The notes below the pieces were generated by a model. It was not told the DNA's origin, searched no databases, and saw only the letters and a program-made list of their open reading frames with translations. A stretch of 64,000 bases of DNA from Zhengitettix transpicula (Eukaryota; Arthropoda; Insecta; Orthoptera; Tetrigidae), in contig CM073593.1 of the NCBI GenBank assembly GCA_037074705.1, positions 58,161,501 through 58,225,500 of the forward strand, given 5' to 3'. How positions within the stretch are numbered: position 1 is the first letter of the stretch; each line of letters begins with the position of its first letter. A program made the position numbers and the translations under genes. This document shows positions 22,421 to 35,960 of the stretch, in pieces.

Positions 22421-23830
22421 TTTGACTGGTGAAACCCACATTGGACAATTCCCGTCCGTAGTATTAACAGAACTGTGTTGGGCCTATTCTTGATTTTATA
22501 TATAGATATTTGTATCTCGTGGGGAGCTCTGCATTGTCTTGGATTAGGTTTTAAGCTTATTTTTGACTGGTGGAACCCATGTTGGGCAATTCCCGTCTAT
22601 GGAATACTGTTTAAGCTTATTTTTGACTGGTGGAACCCATGTTGGACAATTCCCGTCTATGGATTAGTGTTTAAGCTTATTTTTGACTGGTGGAACCCAT
22701 GTTGGGCAATTCCCGTCTATGGATTACTGTTTAAGCTTATTTTTGACTGGTGGAACCCAAGTTGGGCAATTCCCGTCTATGGATTACTGTTTAAGCTTAT
22801 TTTTGACTGGTGGAACCCATGTTGGGCAACTCCCGTCTATGGATTAGTGTTGAAGCTTATTTTTGACTGGTGGAACCCATGTTGGGCAATTCCCGTCTAT
22901 TGATTAGTGTTTAAGCTTATTTTTGACTGGTGGAATCCATGTTGGGCAATTCCCGTCTATGGATTAGTGTTGAATCTTATTTTTGACTGGTGAAACCCAT
23001 GTTGGGCAATTCCCGTCTATGGATTACTGTTTAAGCTTATTTTTGACTGGTGGAACCCATGTTGGGCAACTCCCGTCTATGGATTAGTGTTGAAGCTTAT
23101 TTTTGACTGGTGGAACCCATGTTGGGCAATTCCCGTCTATTGATTAGTGTTTAAGCTTATTTTTGACTGGTGGAATCCATGTTGGGCAATTCCCGTCTAT
23201 GGATTAGTGTTGAATCTTATTTTTGACTGGTGAAACCCATGTTGGGCAACTCCCGTCTATGGATTACTGTTTAAGCTTATTTTTGACTGGTGGAACCCAT
23301 GTTGGGTAATTACCGTCTATGGATTACTGTTTAAGCTTATTTTTGACTGGTGGAACCCATGTTGGGTAATTACCGTCTATGGATTACTGTTTAAGCTTAT
23401 TTTTGACTGGTGGAACCCATGTTGGCTAATTACCGTCTATGGATTACTGTTTAAGCTTATTTTTGACTGGTGGAACCCATGTTGGGCAATTACCGTCTAT
23501 GGATTAGTGTTTAAGCATATTTTTGACTGGTGGAACCCATGTTGGGTAATTACCGTCTATGGATTACTGTTTAAGCTTATTTTTGACTGGTGGAACCCAT
23601 GTTGGGCAATTACCGTCTATGGATTAGTGTTTAAGCATATTTTTGACTGGTGGAACCCATGTTAGGCAACTCCCGTCTATGGATTACTGTTTAAGCTTAC
23701 TTTTGACTGGTGGAACCCATGTTGGGCAATTCCCATCCGTAGCCGTAGCAGAACGGCGTTGGTTCGATTCTTGATTTTATATCCAGATATTTGTTTCTCG
23801 TGGGGAGCTCTGCAGTGTCTTGGATTAGCC
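22421..23830 (+). repeat. 60-bp minisatellite with higher-order structure
   Basis: TTTTGACTGGTGGAACCCAT starts a new unit every 60 bases from 22561 to 23701 without any length change. Nineteen full 60-bp units are bracketed by two longer units (22421-22561 and from 23702), which carry an extra ~80 bases ending in TCTCGTGGGGAGCTCTGCA. Units 22801-23040 and 23041-23280 are the same four-unit, 240-bp block with one difference, so recent duplication occurred in steps. A later sub-array (23281-23640) has TTACCG in place of TTCCCG. Because 60 is a multiple of 3, a 142-codon frame with a 20-residue period stays open (22475-22903); it then hits a stop and is not a gene. Confidence 0.97.
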
Positions 23831-26047
23831 TAGCGGCGGTACTGAATGTACTCTTTTGTAGACAGTAATAGAAAACGCATTGTCTGATAGTTGACGGGAG
23901 ATTCGTAGCAATTAATAGTATCAAAAGAATACTTGTTTCACCCTTTCCGTTAATGAATAACGTTTGATTTATGTTGTACTGTTTAAAGCTCATAAAAATT
24001 TATATAGAGTTATATTCCATATTGTTATTTGACCATTTGTTACCTTACCAAAAGAAAACTACTAATAATGGCATATAGCAAATGCGTCAGAATTTTTTAA
24101 AATTAGCAATAAGAACACTTCGTTCCTAATTTGTGACTTCATAACGTGAATAATAAAAAGATTAAATCTGAATTATATAATACTTAACATTAATGTTATA
24201 TAAAATTCCTTTAAAGTCCTTGAATATTGTGATAATTTTTATTATTCACTTGCTTCAATAACTGTTCATTTGATCTATTGTTTTAATTGAATTAATTAAA
24301 TTGTTAAATAATGCAATTTTTAACTCGTACACCTTTTCTGACTGCTTGGCCATTTTATTTATTTATACAGAGCTACATTTTTTTGTTAAATGTAAGCGTG
24401 ACACACCAAAGAGTTTACCAACCCTCAAAATTAAAAGCATTACTTCGACACAAGCCTCGGTGATTTTTAATATGTTATTCGCCCCTTCACATGTGAATGA
24501 TTGCAGATTTTCGTATTCTGTAGACTAACTTTCATTGCAATAGATTCAGTTGTGATGTGTCAGTGTTGTTTGGTATTTGAAAATTATATTGTCAATATGG
24601 GTTATTTACTTATTAAATTTTGCCTATATTCAAATTGGACACATGTATATAATATATGATACAATTACTTATATTAATATAACCCGATCCAGTCCTTGAG
24701 TTGATACTACGGGATATTTGCCAATTTGATATTTAATAAGAAAATAATTGATTACAAATTGTTAATTTGATAAAATACTATGATATATCTTGTCTTTTAA
24801 TACTAAATATCTTCCCTGTTGTGTAGAATATGTTTGTTGCTGTCTGACGCAACGTAGCAAGCGCGAGCTTGTGCCATCCAATAACCCCGGATTTTCCTTT
24901 GTTCCTCGGTGGACACTGACTACTGCTTGTCCATTGTTGTGAAGCACACATTTGATTGGGGATGAAGCGAATATCAGGCGTCAACAGTACTCCCGAATTC
25001 GTGCTGTGTGAAAAGTGTTAATGAGACAATGCGTCAATGGCATGACTCGATGGATTGTCACGTGTAATGTCGAAGGACACGTCTTTCACACGGGATAATA
25101 AATTTAATGTATGATGCCTGCTGCTGCTTCAAATAATTTTTTGTTATTTTTTAATAACACCTAATGCAGTACTGGGCAAAAAATCATACAAATATTATAT
25201 GTAACTATATATTATCAAATGATTTAGTAACATCGTCCTTTTCAGAGGATTGCTTAGTAATCGATATAAAAACTCATTTTTGGTTGATTAATTATGCAAT
25301 CTTTTTTTCTTTATCTCGTCACACATCGTCCAGCGTTTTTCCATCTCTTAAAAACCTACAGAAAATCAATTGTTGGATGATCCTATAAATATATTATTCA
25401 TTTGGCATTTATATTCTCGTGCGAAGTATATTTTTGTGTTAACCTTTTTTCGGGTTATTAAACAGAAAAAATGTAGCAGAGGTCTAAAAATTGTGAATTA
25501 AATGTAACTGGTAACGGTTTGAACGTCAATTTGACAATGTTTCGTCATCGGAACATCACAGCTTCCTTGTCTTGAACACTTAATTTGCCAAATGAGGAAG
25601 TTTTTTTATTTATTGCTTCAATAACAACAAAACCACTTCATATTCGATATTGATACCTAAGAAAACCATGCCCATCGCTTCCCGACCTTTTTCGCAGTCT
25701 TCGCCTTCTTCGCAGCCGGTTAACCTACAAATAACCCACTGTTTCGACTGTTTCATTCTCCCGAAAGTAGTCAGGGTAGTGAGAAGCAAGCGCAAAGCCA
25801 GCTCTGAATCGACCACACAACAATTTTCATTTCTTCCACACCGTGGCAAAACGCGGCAATGATCTTGCAGATATTTTTAGATCATTTCTCAAGAAACATT
25901 ACTAATGTGCAATGCGTGCAATATTTGGTATAATCTTGTTCACGCAATTTGACTTGCAACTGAGGAAACCGAATACTTGTAATCCTACAAAGGCAATGAA
26001 CACTGGAATGGAAATTAAATAGTAATAAAACTATTCAGTACTTCTTC
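23831..26047. other. First intron, no gene
   Basis: AT-rich DNA with a GC-richer block at 24800-25080, where two minus-strand frames overlap without any recognised domain, and a similar block at 25610-25860. A Penelope-type motif is at 25531-25562. No exon of the ankyrin gene is expected here because the flanking exons join in phase. Confidence 0.45.
25531..25562 (-). repeat. Penelope-type terminal motif, inverted
   Basis: Read on the minus strand it gives CTGTGATGTTCCGATGACGA and then AACATTGTC, resembling the GACGAAACGTTGT end of the motif at 51230-51270. Confidence 0.35.
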
Positions 26048-26069
26048 ATATATATATATATATATATAT
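26048..26069. repeat. (AT)n microsatellite
   Basis: AT run that serves as the target of the adjoining solo LTR. Confidence 0.9.
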
Positions 26070-27014
26070 TGTAATAATTAAATATAATATGATTCTGGCG
26101 TTTCTAAATGAAAGAACATAAGTGAAAACTATTAAACAAGATTTATTAACAATTTTAAAACAAGTATAAAATATACAAAATATTTGGGATCTCAGGGTCT
26201 TGAACTGGGTTTGATAAATGGCAGAATTTATATAATCAAAACTACATTTACTTTTTATGGAAATCAATGCGTCTGAACATAGACGAAATTTGTTGCGGAA
26301 GAAATAATACTAAAGATTGAATTTAAACAATTTTAATTTTATCAAGAATTAATTATCTCATTTTATCGATAATTAAATAATTAAAGAACGATCTGACTTA
26401 TCTTTTAAACACGGCTTACAAATGATTTTAAAGTTTTTCTCTACTTACGGCCGCCCAGGTCTCTTTTTAGCTTTTCGTGCACAATTTTGGGGACATCACT
26501 GATTCTAAGTACTCACAGACTCTAAATGTTCACAGGCTCTAATTGGCGTTGTTTGTTAGTTGATTTAACACAAATTGGTTGGTTCTCGATGCTTTACTGC
26601 AACCTGAATTTGTAGATCTCGTGACTTTAGTTGAAAATGGACTTCATTGGTTTGTCTATGGCCAGCATGATGAATCTACGCTCGACCACCGAATACACAC
26701 TAGTTGCTCTGTCTCCTTCCCGACTGAATATTGCTTTACTTTTTAATATTTGAAAGCATGTTTGTGACTGGACCACATTCTTTCGTTCTGACTGCCGACT
26801 GTACAACTTTTCGTCTGATCTATTCGCTGTCTGCTGCCCGACTGCTCTGTTCGTCTCGTAAATTTTGAGCGCGTAAAAAAACCCTCTCGACCGATCAACA
26901 ATGCTTTCTTTGACTTGCGGGTTTGATGCGGCGTCCGCTCTATATCCATTAATAATGAGTCCTCTACAATTCAACTTTTCAATTAGAACAATGCCTTAAT
27001 TACCAATTACTACA
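26070..27014 (-). mobile_element. Solo LTR, copy 3
   Basis: Same family as 5635-6655, reversed. It starts TGTAATAATTAAA next to an (AT)n run and ends CAATTACTACA, with ATAT on both sides. It keeps the CTCAGGGTCTTGAACTGGGT segment that matches the plus-strand copy's CCCAGTAGAGGCCCTGAGAG region. The 115-codon minus-strand frame at 26627-26974 is inside it and shows no gag, protease or polymerase motif. Confidence 0.8.
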
Positions 27015-27038
27015 ATATATATATACATATATATATAT
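27015..27038. repeat. Imperfect (AT)n microsatellite
   Basis: ATATATATATACATATATAT on the right flank of the solo LTR; together with 26048-26069 it shows that insertion occurred inside a TA-rich repeat. Confidence 0.85.
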
Positions 27039-30000
27039 TAAATATTTTTCATATTAAAAATTAATTATTTTTAAGCAGAAATAAAATTTAGTTATGTAAA
27101 AAACACATTTTATGTAAGTGGTTTATTTCCCTTCGGAAAACGTTCAGAAGCTTTGAAATATCAGTCGCTTGATAAACGAGGCTGACATTTTTTTACAGGA
27201 TGACGAGACTCGTGGAGAATATAAGAATATTTTATTTACATTTGAGACTTGAAAGTGAATAAAATAAAAGTAATAGCGAGACTTTTCGGAACTGCTACTC
27301 AGAAGCTGTATTTTCTTTCAGCCTATAAAAACTGATTATATGTACTTTGATAATAAAATACTTTTATACTTAAATTTGTTTGAAATAAGCCCGTTAAATT
27401 TTAGATTCGCTTATTACACGAATATAACGCGTTATGGGCCATATAAAATATTTTTCCTATGTATTTCGTATATTGGCATATAAAGAGTTCCGATATTTCA
27501 GTCATCCCGGAATAAAGAATACGGGACCGCATATCTAGATCCTAGCTACTAACGACCGACAACTTCCATAAAATATAATTAATGTTCCAAATTTTACGGT
27601 AAGGTTGAATGTTTGTTTAACGTTAGTATTTATAAGGGAAAGATCCTTAAAGATTTTAATACACGTTATGGATAACGTTGTGTAAGGCAGACGAAATAAT
27701 AATTTTATTACTCGTACATTAAATTAAAACAACAGTTGTCAAGTTTTATTTGTTTATAATGCAGAAGTTTCGATGTTTTGCGTAAAATGAATTATTAAAC
27801 AACTAAACAAAGACGCAGAGTTAAAAACTTGTAAAACAGTTTGTTCAGTTAGCCAATTTTGCCTACATGTACTAAAAGTCTATATATACAGATCAATTAC
27901 TATAGATTTCTTTTTATTACCAGTTTCATATTTGGCCCTGTGTAACCGTACTGGGTAGAGTAGGAAAGTTTTATAGCCCTTTATCCTTCCAAATAATTGC
28001 AGTTTACTTGATTTGTGTAGAAGGTCCACTATATTACTAGGGAAATCGATAGAAAAAAAAAGTCTGTACATCAACGCTAATTGAAAGTCGATGGCTAGCC
28101 ATGTTGCTTTGGTAACCAATCGTTGTGGCTCAGTTAGCAGAATAAAGTTAAACATTTTTGTTTCGACGGAGTAGTGCGCACAGGAATTAAAATAAAATGC
28201 AAATTTGACAGGTAAAACGTTTTCACGTTGCTGGATATGTAATCTCGTGCGTATTTATAAATGTTATTCCAACACGCGTATTTATAACAGTACATTAAGA
28301 TCTCCATTTTGGGTTTTATTCATACAGCTCTTCAAACGCTGATTCACTTTTGTTTATCACTTCGCAATTTAATTTATTGTTTAACTGAAAAATGAGGAAC
28401 TGACTTGTATGTTTTTAATTCCCTAGTCCTTGGTAGAAGAAATATTAAACATAATTACATGAAATTATGAATGTTAAGTTAATCTAATTATGAGCATTAA
28501 GGAATCGTAAGGACTTTTACGATTGATTACAGGCTGAAAATTGTTGTTATATCTGTATGTTTATCAAACACAGGTTGTAGATAAACTAAGGTTAGAGAGC
28601 AAATATGAGATAAAAGTGTATAATACCAATGACTAAAACACAGATTCTGTTGCACACATTAATTGAAAGGATTTATAAAAATCAGACGATAAATTTATAG
28701 TAATGTAATTAAGAGATTTATAAATATCTACAATATGGAAATCAAAAATATCACGGATTAAAATATAATATATTTACATTATGCATAGTTATATTCCATA
28801 AATACCTGAAAATCAGAGTAAAGAAACAATAACTGAGAATTTTGAATTCAACGAGCTCGTGATTGCGACCCACGAGAAGAAGTAAGAAAACTTTGCCACC
28901 CTCTTCCTCAAACGCGGAAACATCTAAGCAAACGAGAGATTTCAGCGTTTTTTTTGTTATCAAAATTTATAAATTTTAATGGTTTTACTTTTAATTTTGA
29001 CCTTTCTGTATTACTAAATAAATAGTCCGAATTAAATACGTAATTTTTTAATTATGCAGCTTCCGTGTAAATACAAAGCAACTTAAGAGAGACATATCAA
29101 CTTTTATAATGTAATCACGTAGATAATATAAAGTTTACATTATTTTAATACATCTATAATATTACTCTTGAGGGTGTCGACGGTTTGTCAAAGCCGACAT
29201 TTTAACAGAGTGCAAGCGAGTGTGCAAGTGACGTTGCGTGACGTTGCGTGACGTTATCTCACAAGTTTCAGAGTAACCAAAACATATCTATCTACTTATA
29301 GAATATGTACTGAAACAAATACTACAGTTTTAACGGAAGCATCAGAAGTATTCCGTACCTGACGCGCGTCCGCATAACCGTATTTAAACCCATGTGTGCT
29401 TTTGAAAAAAAAAGTGACTTCGAGTAAAATATAAGGCAACCGCAGGACGAAAGTGTCGCAAGTGTATACCAGCAAAAGTGCTTAAATTCTGTAAAATGAA
29501 CGAGTAAAAAAAATAGCCTAAAATAAAGACCAGGAATGACGTGAGTAATTAAGAACATAAAGTTTCGGCAAATATTGTTGCTGTTCTCAGGGGTTTAAAG
29601 AATAACATTAGTTAAAGCTTTTGAATACGTAGCGGCACAATAAAGCGACGTCAACTAAAGCTTTTGCTAATTTTATTTTTCCACAGATGGCAGAAAAGTT
29701 AAAAACACAGTTTGTAATGTTTCCACGGCATTTTTCTCTGTACTTTATGCTATTTTATTGTAATAAGTATCTCCATTGATTTTAGATATCCAAAAAGTAT
29801 TAAAATTTCATGAGACATTTCCCATTGTGAAATAATTAAAGCGAAAGTTTAATTTTATTATTTTCTTTTGTGGCGTAGAAGGCGATAGTGGTTCTGGATA
29901 ATCACACCGTTGAAGCAGAGAGACTCTAGCTACGTAATGGTGTGTAACGCAATCTGAGGCGAGTAGGATTGGGGACTATTTTCGACTTGAGGTTTTCTCG

Positions 30001-30330
30001 CCAAATAGCCAGGTAGTAGTTGCCCTTAGCCGAAGTCTAGCTTAGCTAAGCAGTGCTCCGTTTCAGCTATTTCCGCTTACCGTGAACTAATTACCCGACC
30101 CTTGCATTATCTCCCAAACCCAATTACTGGCCCGTTTCCATTAGGTAGAAGGGGAGGAGCGGCTTTGAACTTTTTCTCTAGTGGACTCTTCCACCGCCAT
30201 AAAAAAACCGAGGGAAAAATGTAAAAAAAAATTGCATCACTGTCCAAAGAGGGTATAATATTACTATTATATAAATTGATGGAAGACTGCTATTTAGAAA
30301 GCTGATACGTTAAAAATCAATTTAAAACTA
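27039..30330. other. First intron, featureless except one GC-richer block
   Basis: AT-rich DNA. The motif GTGACGTTGC repeats in short tandem at about 29229-29256. A GC-richer block at about 29870-30190 has no long frame and no polymerase III boxes. The minus-strand frame at 29322-29558 and that at 42367-42603 share a short FTEF(K) string and similar DNA, hinting at a shared retroelement scrap. Confidence 0.4.
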
Positions 30331-30573
30331 TTTTTTTAGGGCAACAGGCTACATGAGGGTAATCCACATTGGGCAATTCCCCTTTAATTGCATACAAAGG
30401 GATTTGAAAGGCAGGATGTGGAAGGGTAGAGGAAGGTAGCTAAGGGTTAACTAGGGCCCCCAGGCTATATTTTAAGGATCGCCTAAAGAAATGCAGGGAA
30501 AATCCTAGAAAAACCTGCATCAGGTAGGTCGGGCATTGGGTACATGTCCCACGCCCTTACGATAGCGGGAGAA
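30331..30573 (-). mobile_element. R1 retroposon, copy D (poly(A)-proximal half)
   Basis: A T-run and GGGCAACAGGCTACATGAGG start the copy, which ends at GATAGCGGGAGAA. About 15 bases around the ATCCTACCCGGCATTC box are deleted relative to copy A. Confidence 0.75.
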
Positions 30574-31984
30574 CCTAATTCCTAGAATTTATAAGCACTA
30601 GGTGGATAACAAATAGGCAGCCAGAAAAACAATAAAATGATATAAAACTTATTAGATAAACTCTGCATTTAATATGCAATTATTAACTGTTACTTTTATT
30701 GTGGAAAACGTCTTCAACATTTTCCTAGTTCTATAAAAGCTCTAAATTTACCACAAGTACAATAATCGTTATTTTAAAACACGGATTAGTTTAATTAAAA
30801 TAATATGGGTAAGGTTATGGAACTAATTGTAACCTTGTTCTCATTATTCTCAGCAATGGTAGTGGTATGGAAAATGCAGTATATTCCAAAAAATACGTTT
30901 CAAATAGTTTTTTACATGATGTCATCGTTTTTGCGCGTGTTTATTGGTAACTCATCAGCAGCTTATGAATTAATTAAGCACGCCTTATAAAAGTTTTGAT
31001 TAAAAATTACTTTAAACAAAAAAAATTATCGTTTTATTTTTTAATAACGTGTAGCTATTTTCAATACCGTGTTCAATATACTAATAATTAATTTAATATT
31101 ATTTTTACATAAAGTACTGTAATCGTAAAATAAACGTTTCTGGATTAATCTGATTGTTCGTCGTTTATTACAGATTTTTAAATAGATACATGTGATGGAG
31201 TTCTACTTTTAACTGAACGTCTAATATTATATTTAAATAAATTTTATACTGTCGAAAACTCATTTTTTTATCTTCACGTTTGTAATAAAACTTAACAAAG
31301 ATAATAACCCCAAATTATTAATAAATAGTTCAAAATTGAAGAAATGCAATCGGATATTTTTAACTAATAGAATTTCCTTACAGTAGTGGAAAGAATATTT
31401 CAGCCAAATTTTGAATTCGTTTCAAAACTCGAAGCTTTTGGAAGCGCGAAATCAGGAAGACTAGAACGTTTTTCGAACTCGAGTCATTAAATTTCTAGTC
31501 GCTGGGTTCGGCGACGACGTCAGCGCGTTGGAATACATCCTCGTTAATTTATATTTTTCTACTTAGTTTTCCCCCACATTTCAAAAGTTTAATTATACGT
31601 CACTATTGACAAATGAAGTGTTCGTTTTAACGAAACGGTGAAAACGTTAGAGCGCTAAATCTTCCCAATTTTATTATTATTCTCCACACGACATTGTCAC
31701 TATGTTCTACAAAGTAAAAACAATATTGTCTCGTAGATTAGACTTTGAATAATGTTCAAATGAAACCTATTAATATGTACGCTGTTATCGTGACCATGAA
31801 TTGTAAAATTATATACAAACTTGTCACGAAACAGACTGAAATATATAAGTAATAATATTGTTTCTACCTACCGAAGAGTTTCTAAAATATAATTCAATTT
31901 AGTACAGTTATTGATCGCGAAATATTAAAATATATGTTTGTGATTAAAATGTTTCGGACAATATTAATTTTATTACTCCAATGA
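30574..31984. other. First intron, no feature recognised
   Basis: AT-rich DNA. A 61-codon hydrophobic frame at 30805-30990 (+) with an ATG start has no recognised domain or splice context. Confidence 0.4.
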
Positions 31985-32770
31985 GTACCCTTTAAATTTA
32001 ATTATTAAACACACAAACAGCAGACAGAACAAAATCCAACATCCTACTGTCAACCGTCCCCAATCACCTCAAGCCAATTTTTTTCTTGTACTACCTTGTT
32101 ACATATGTCTACATTACAAATTTGTCCAAATATTCAAAGAATATCAAATATCCATCATTTACGGATCCACTAATACCCTTTCATACTTGATTAAAAACCA
32201 CAAGGACCCACTTGTGTTTTGTTTACAAAATCTCTTGCTCTAATTGTAATTCCTGCTACATAGGGCAAACAAAACGTTCCCTTAATACACGTAACAAAGA
32301 ACATATATCTAATATCAAACTTCCTAGTGATAAACAATTTGTAGTATCCAAACATATCATCAATTATAAACAAACTTTTGATTGGCAAAATGCTAAGATT
32401 TTAGACATTGAAATGAATCTGGAAATGTACCTGGTGTCAGAGATGCTTCATGTTAAATCAAACATCGCAGCTATTGTTGTACAAACAGACACTATGAAAG
32501 TGAATAATTGCTATGATCCCTTATTATTGCGCTAAACCTTCTGCTTTCCTATTGTCGTTGCCCCCCTTATTGTTACGCTAATCCTTCGGCTCTCCCATTG
32601 TTGTTGCGTTTTCGTTGCTTTTGAGTGTGTTCAACTGACAAATGCAGTTGTTTCTGTAGGCTCTTCTTAGCACCTGACGAAAGACACAAGGATCCCAGAA
32701 ACGTGTGGTATTTATATTACCTTTTTTGTCTGTATTGGCCATCTTTCTTATTCATTATTTTCACTCAGAC
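31985..32770 (+). mobile_element. Penelope-like element fragment with GIY-YIG endonuclease domain (frameshifted)
   Basis: From about 31985 one frame reads FFLVLPCYICLHYKFVQIF and then KEYQISIIYGSTNTLSYLI, the linker between reverse transcriptase and endonuclease in Penelope-like elements. Near 32200-32225 the frame shifts, and the next frame (32212-32535) reads VYKISCSNCNSCYIGQTKRS, then LNTRNKEH. V-Y is the GIY-equivalent and Y-I-G the second half of the GIY-YIG nuclease motif; the arginines after it also fit, as do the paired cysteines typical of this family. The catalytic reverse-transcriptase part is absent (5' truncation). After the stop come an AT tail and the terminal box near 32680. 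The element lies inside the first intron and is inactive. Confidence 0.85.
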
Positions 32771-35700
32771 GTAATTTTTTTTTCATTTTAAAATTAATAA
32801 CTGACTAATATATTCTGAAATTTTTCAGAAAATCACAGTAAATGTTTAACGGAAATTATGGAATGCACAGAAAACCGAGAAAATAATTTCTTTAGATTAT
32901 TGTCGTTTTTAGATTATTATATTAACAATGAAACAGCATTTTGATAGTTTATTTATAGTTCTTAAGAATGTTTTGGCGGATAAGTTACGGGCATTTAAGT
33001 GTAGTCAGGGCAGAAATATTTACCGGAATGATGAATATTAGTTTCGATAAACTGTTCAATATACAAGCCTGTTACAAGCGTTACCTAATAAATTTATTGA
33101 ACTTAAATAATTATAATAATCTTCATAGGTAAAGTATTCTACACAAATATGACTTACGTATTCATTTTCAAGAAACGTAGATTATATTCTGGAAATAAAA
33201 TTGGAATGAATTTTTTCTGGACCTGAAAACCAGGTGTACGTATTTATAGAATAAACTCATATTCCAGAAACTTTTGGTACCTATAAATAAAATTAATAAC
33301 AGAGCGGGGTTAAACTTCTGCGAATTCGCTCCTAAAATAACAGAGTAAAATTATGTTTGCGTTAAATTTCACGAAATATAAACGTGAAATTTTTTTTAAA
33401 AAAGATAAAAAATAGATATTTCCCCGTAAAAGCAATGGTTGATAAAGGAGTCTCGTATAAAAAGTGAAATAATGCGTTTTATGTGTTCTATGGACAAACT
33501 TTGAAACTGATCTGTCCGGTCTGTCAAATTTGACGTTATATATAAGTGGACTTTAACTTTCCTTCAGTCGCTATTTGAAACTTAGGTACGACATGTACGT
33601 CAGTGGGTTAGCGACTCTACCAAGTAAATCTATCGATTTTCTCTGAGAGCTGAACTTCACTTCCGAATTGGCCATGCCTATTGCACATTCTCCACTCACG
33701 CAACAAGTCCAATTTTATGCATGGCGTAGTTCGAGCACCATCCGTGGTTTGTTCGACCGTAAACTATTGTCTGAAAATTAATTGTACATATCCTTTCGCC
33801 TGTAAAAAGCAAAGTGTACTCGAGTCTTATACAAAATATAAAGCGCGTTGAAGTTTTTCAACTCAAAAAATGCCTTTATTCCAGAAACCTTATAAAACGT
33901 TCTACACCGCATTTTTCTGTTACCTTAAATGAAAACCTAAAAGTTAATTTTACGTTATTGCGTAATTAACTTCATTTCTTCAACCTCGCATTTTCCTTCA
34001 AAAACTCTGCTTTGATATCTGACATTTCAATTATTTTAGTTGTCTCTACGACCGTGAATTTCGTCATGCAATCACGATGGCATTCCTAATAAAATATATT
34101 CTATTCTTTATTATACTAATAGCCATGTTTTAAATCTAAATGTCGTACAGTATGGTTCAATTTATTGTCCAATTCCTAATTTACTCACTCTACTTCACCT
34201 TCGACTATAAACTGACTTTCTCCCAGACACTCAGGAAACATTTGGCGAGTTCAACGACCATTTCCCAAGTTGATTACTGGTTATTTTTACAAGACTAGTA
34301 AGAATTATATTTTAGTATAATGTTACTTTAAATAATATATTGTGAATATCCCTGTAGTAATTTTATTTACCCATAAGTCTACTTCCAGTTTAGATTTTAA
34401 TCATTTTTTCGATTCTAATTTCTAAAGTCAGTCATATTTCATGATGAAGCCACCACATGGGACTGGAATCGCCACACTGGTGAAAAATTGGCATGTATTC
34501 TAATAGTATACGGCTACTTTTAAAGTAATTCAACACTTTTTTCAATTGAATTCAATCATCCGTAAATGCTAAGTACAGGGTGTGGTAAAAAGACCTTGCC
34601 GCTGTTTGTATATCCCGTTCGTCAGAATAAAATGAATGTTTTTAAAAATGATAGTAGCGTTACGCCGGATTGTCTCCAAGAGCCTCTTCCCCTTACGACA
34701 ATGCTCCCCTCCATCTGCTCCGTTCTCCTACTGCGCATTTCGTACGACTTATACATATGACGATTCCTGTTTAATCATGTATGGACTAATGGAAAAACTA
34801 ATCTATTCTATTCTGTTAAAAATATATGACCTAGATTGCAGACTAAATAATGACATTTTTTAAACTCAAAATTGTTTTGTTTCGACCTGTCTGGAGCTCT
34901 TAGATCTACATTAGACTGTAATTAATGATAATATAGTTCATCTATATCTTGTATATATTAAAATGAAACATTATCAAAACATATGTTAGAACGTAGTCAT
35001 ATATATTTGTTACGTTATGCATCAGGTAGATGTTAATTTATTTAAATATCTTTATTGGCCAAAAGAGTAATAACATTTTTCCAAAGCTCATTGGCAGGGT
35101 TTGTCAGTTTTCAACGGCGTTTGTATGTGGGAGAAGTGGCGTTGCTTACAGCGACACGTTTCTCGCTGACTGGACGCGACTGCCCGACTCACCCCAGGGC
35201 CCGCTGTTTTGTCCTGCCTCGGCACCCATAAAATTTGTATGAAGTGTCTGATAAAAGGAAGAGCGACAGAAAAGAGCTAAATCAACGAAGAGAGCTCTTT
35301 CCTCTATGCTCGCCATTGTTCCGCGACACAATTGTTTCCGATGATGTGCCAACTTGCTCTTCGCGCTCGCTGCGGATTGACATCCTGCGGTTTATCTTTC
35401 CGCGACTCAAGAGATACTTTCTTCGTCGAAGGTAGAAGTTGAGGCCGCTCACTAACTTCCAGTCACTTCCTCTAGGTAATAAATTCAGTTCTCGGGACTT
35501 AGTTTGGATAATAAATTAAGTTGGAACCGTGTAATTGAACAGTAAAGAACCTGGAACCGGGATTTGCAAACCACAAGATTAATACCACTCTCCCTGGTAG
35601 TCGATAAACACTATCCGGACTACAGGATAAATATGCAGGCACTTGACAAGATCGTTTAAGTCTTATTAACACGAAGAGTATCACTTTTTCAACCCAAAAG

Positions 35701-35960
35701 TCACTTTATTTCTGAAAAGCCAATATATTTATGAAAGTATAAGCTTTCAGCTCTATCCACACCATATTCACCCGAGAAAATAGCCCAAGGAACTATTTTA
35801 TATCACAAAACATTTTAATTAACTTATTTCCAATTTCTTTATCGAAAAAAATATACTTCTTACCATTGTGCTACTACTTTATGGAAGACAGTAAAGACAA
35901 TTTTTAAGTAATTAAAATATGTGTTCAAGTATACTCAGCTTGAAAGTTTAGTGAAATAGT
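32771..35960. other. First intron with one GC-rich unassigned block
   Basis: Mostly AT-rich. The interval 35085-35470 is GC- and CpG-rich with overlapping frames on both strands (35030-35242 +, 35146-35352 -, 35235-35435 +). None has a recognised domain, and no flanking splice sites convince me. It could be an old retroposon or a cis-regulatory island. Confidence 0.4.

Noticed and set aside
22475..22903. 142-codon frame with a 20-residue repeat
   Set aside because: It is the translation of the 60-bp minisatellite; the open frame follows only from the period being a multiple of three, and later units contain stops.
22421..23830. Possible CRISPR array
   Set aside because: The whole 60-bp unit repeats; there are no unique spacers, and the DNA is eukaryotic.
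26627..26974. 115-codon minus-strand frame
   Set aside because: It lies inside solo LTR copy 3 and carries no retroviral protein motif.
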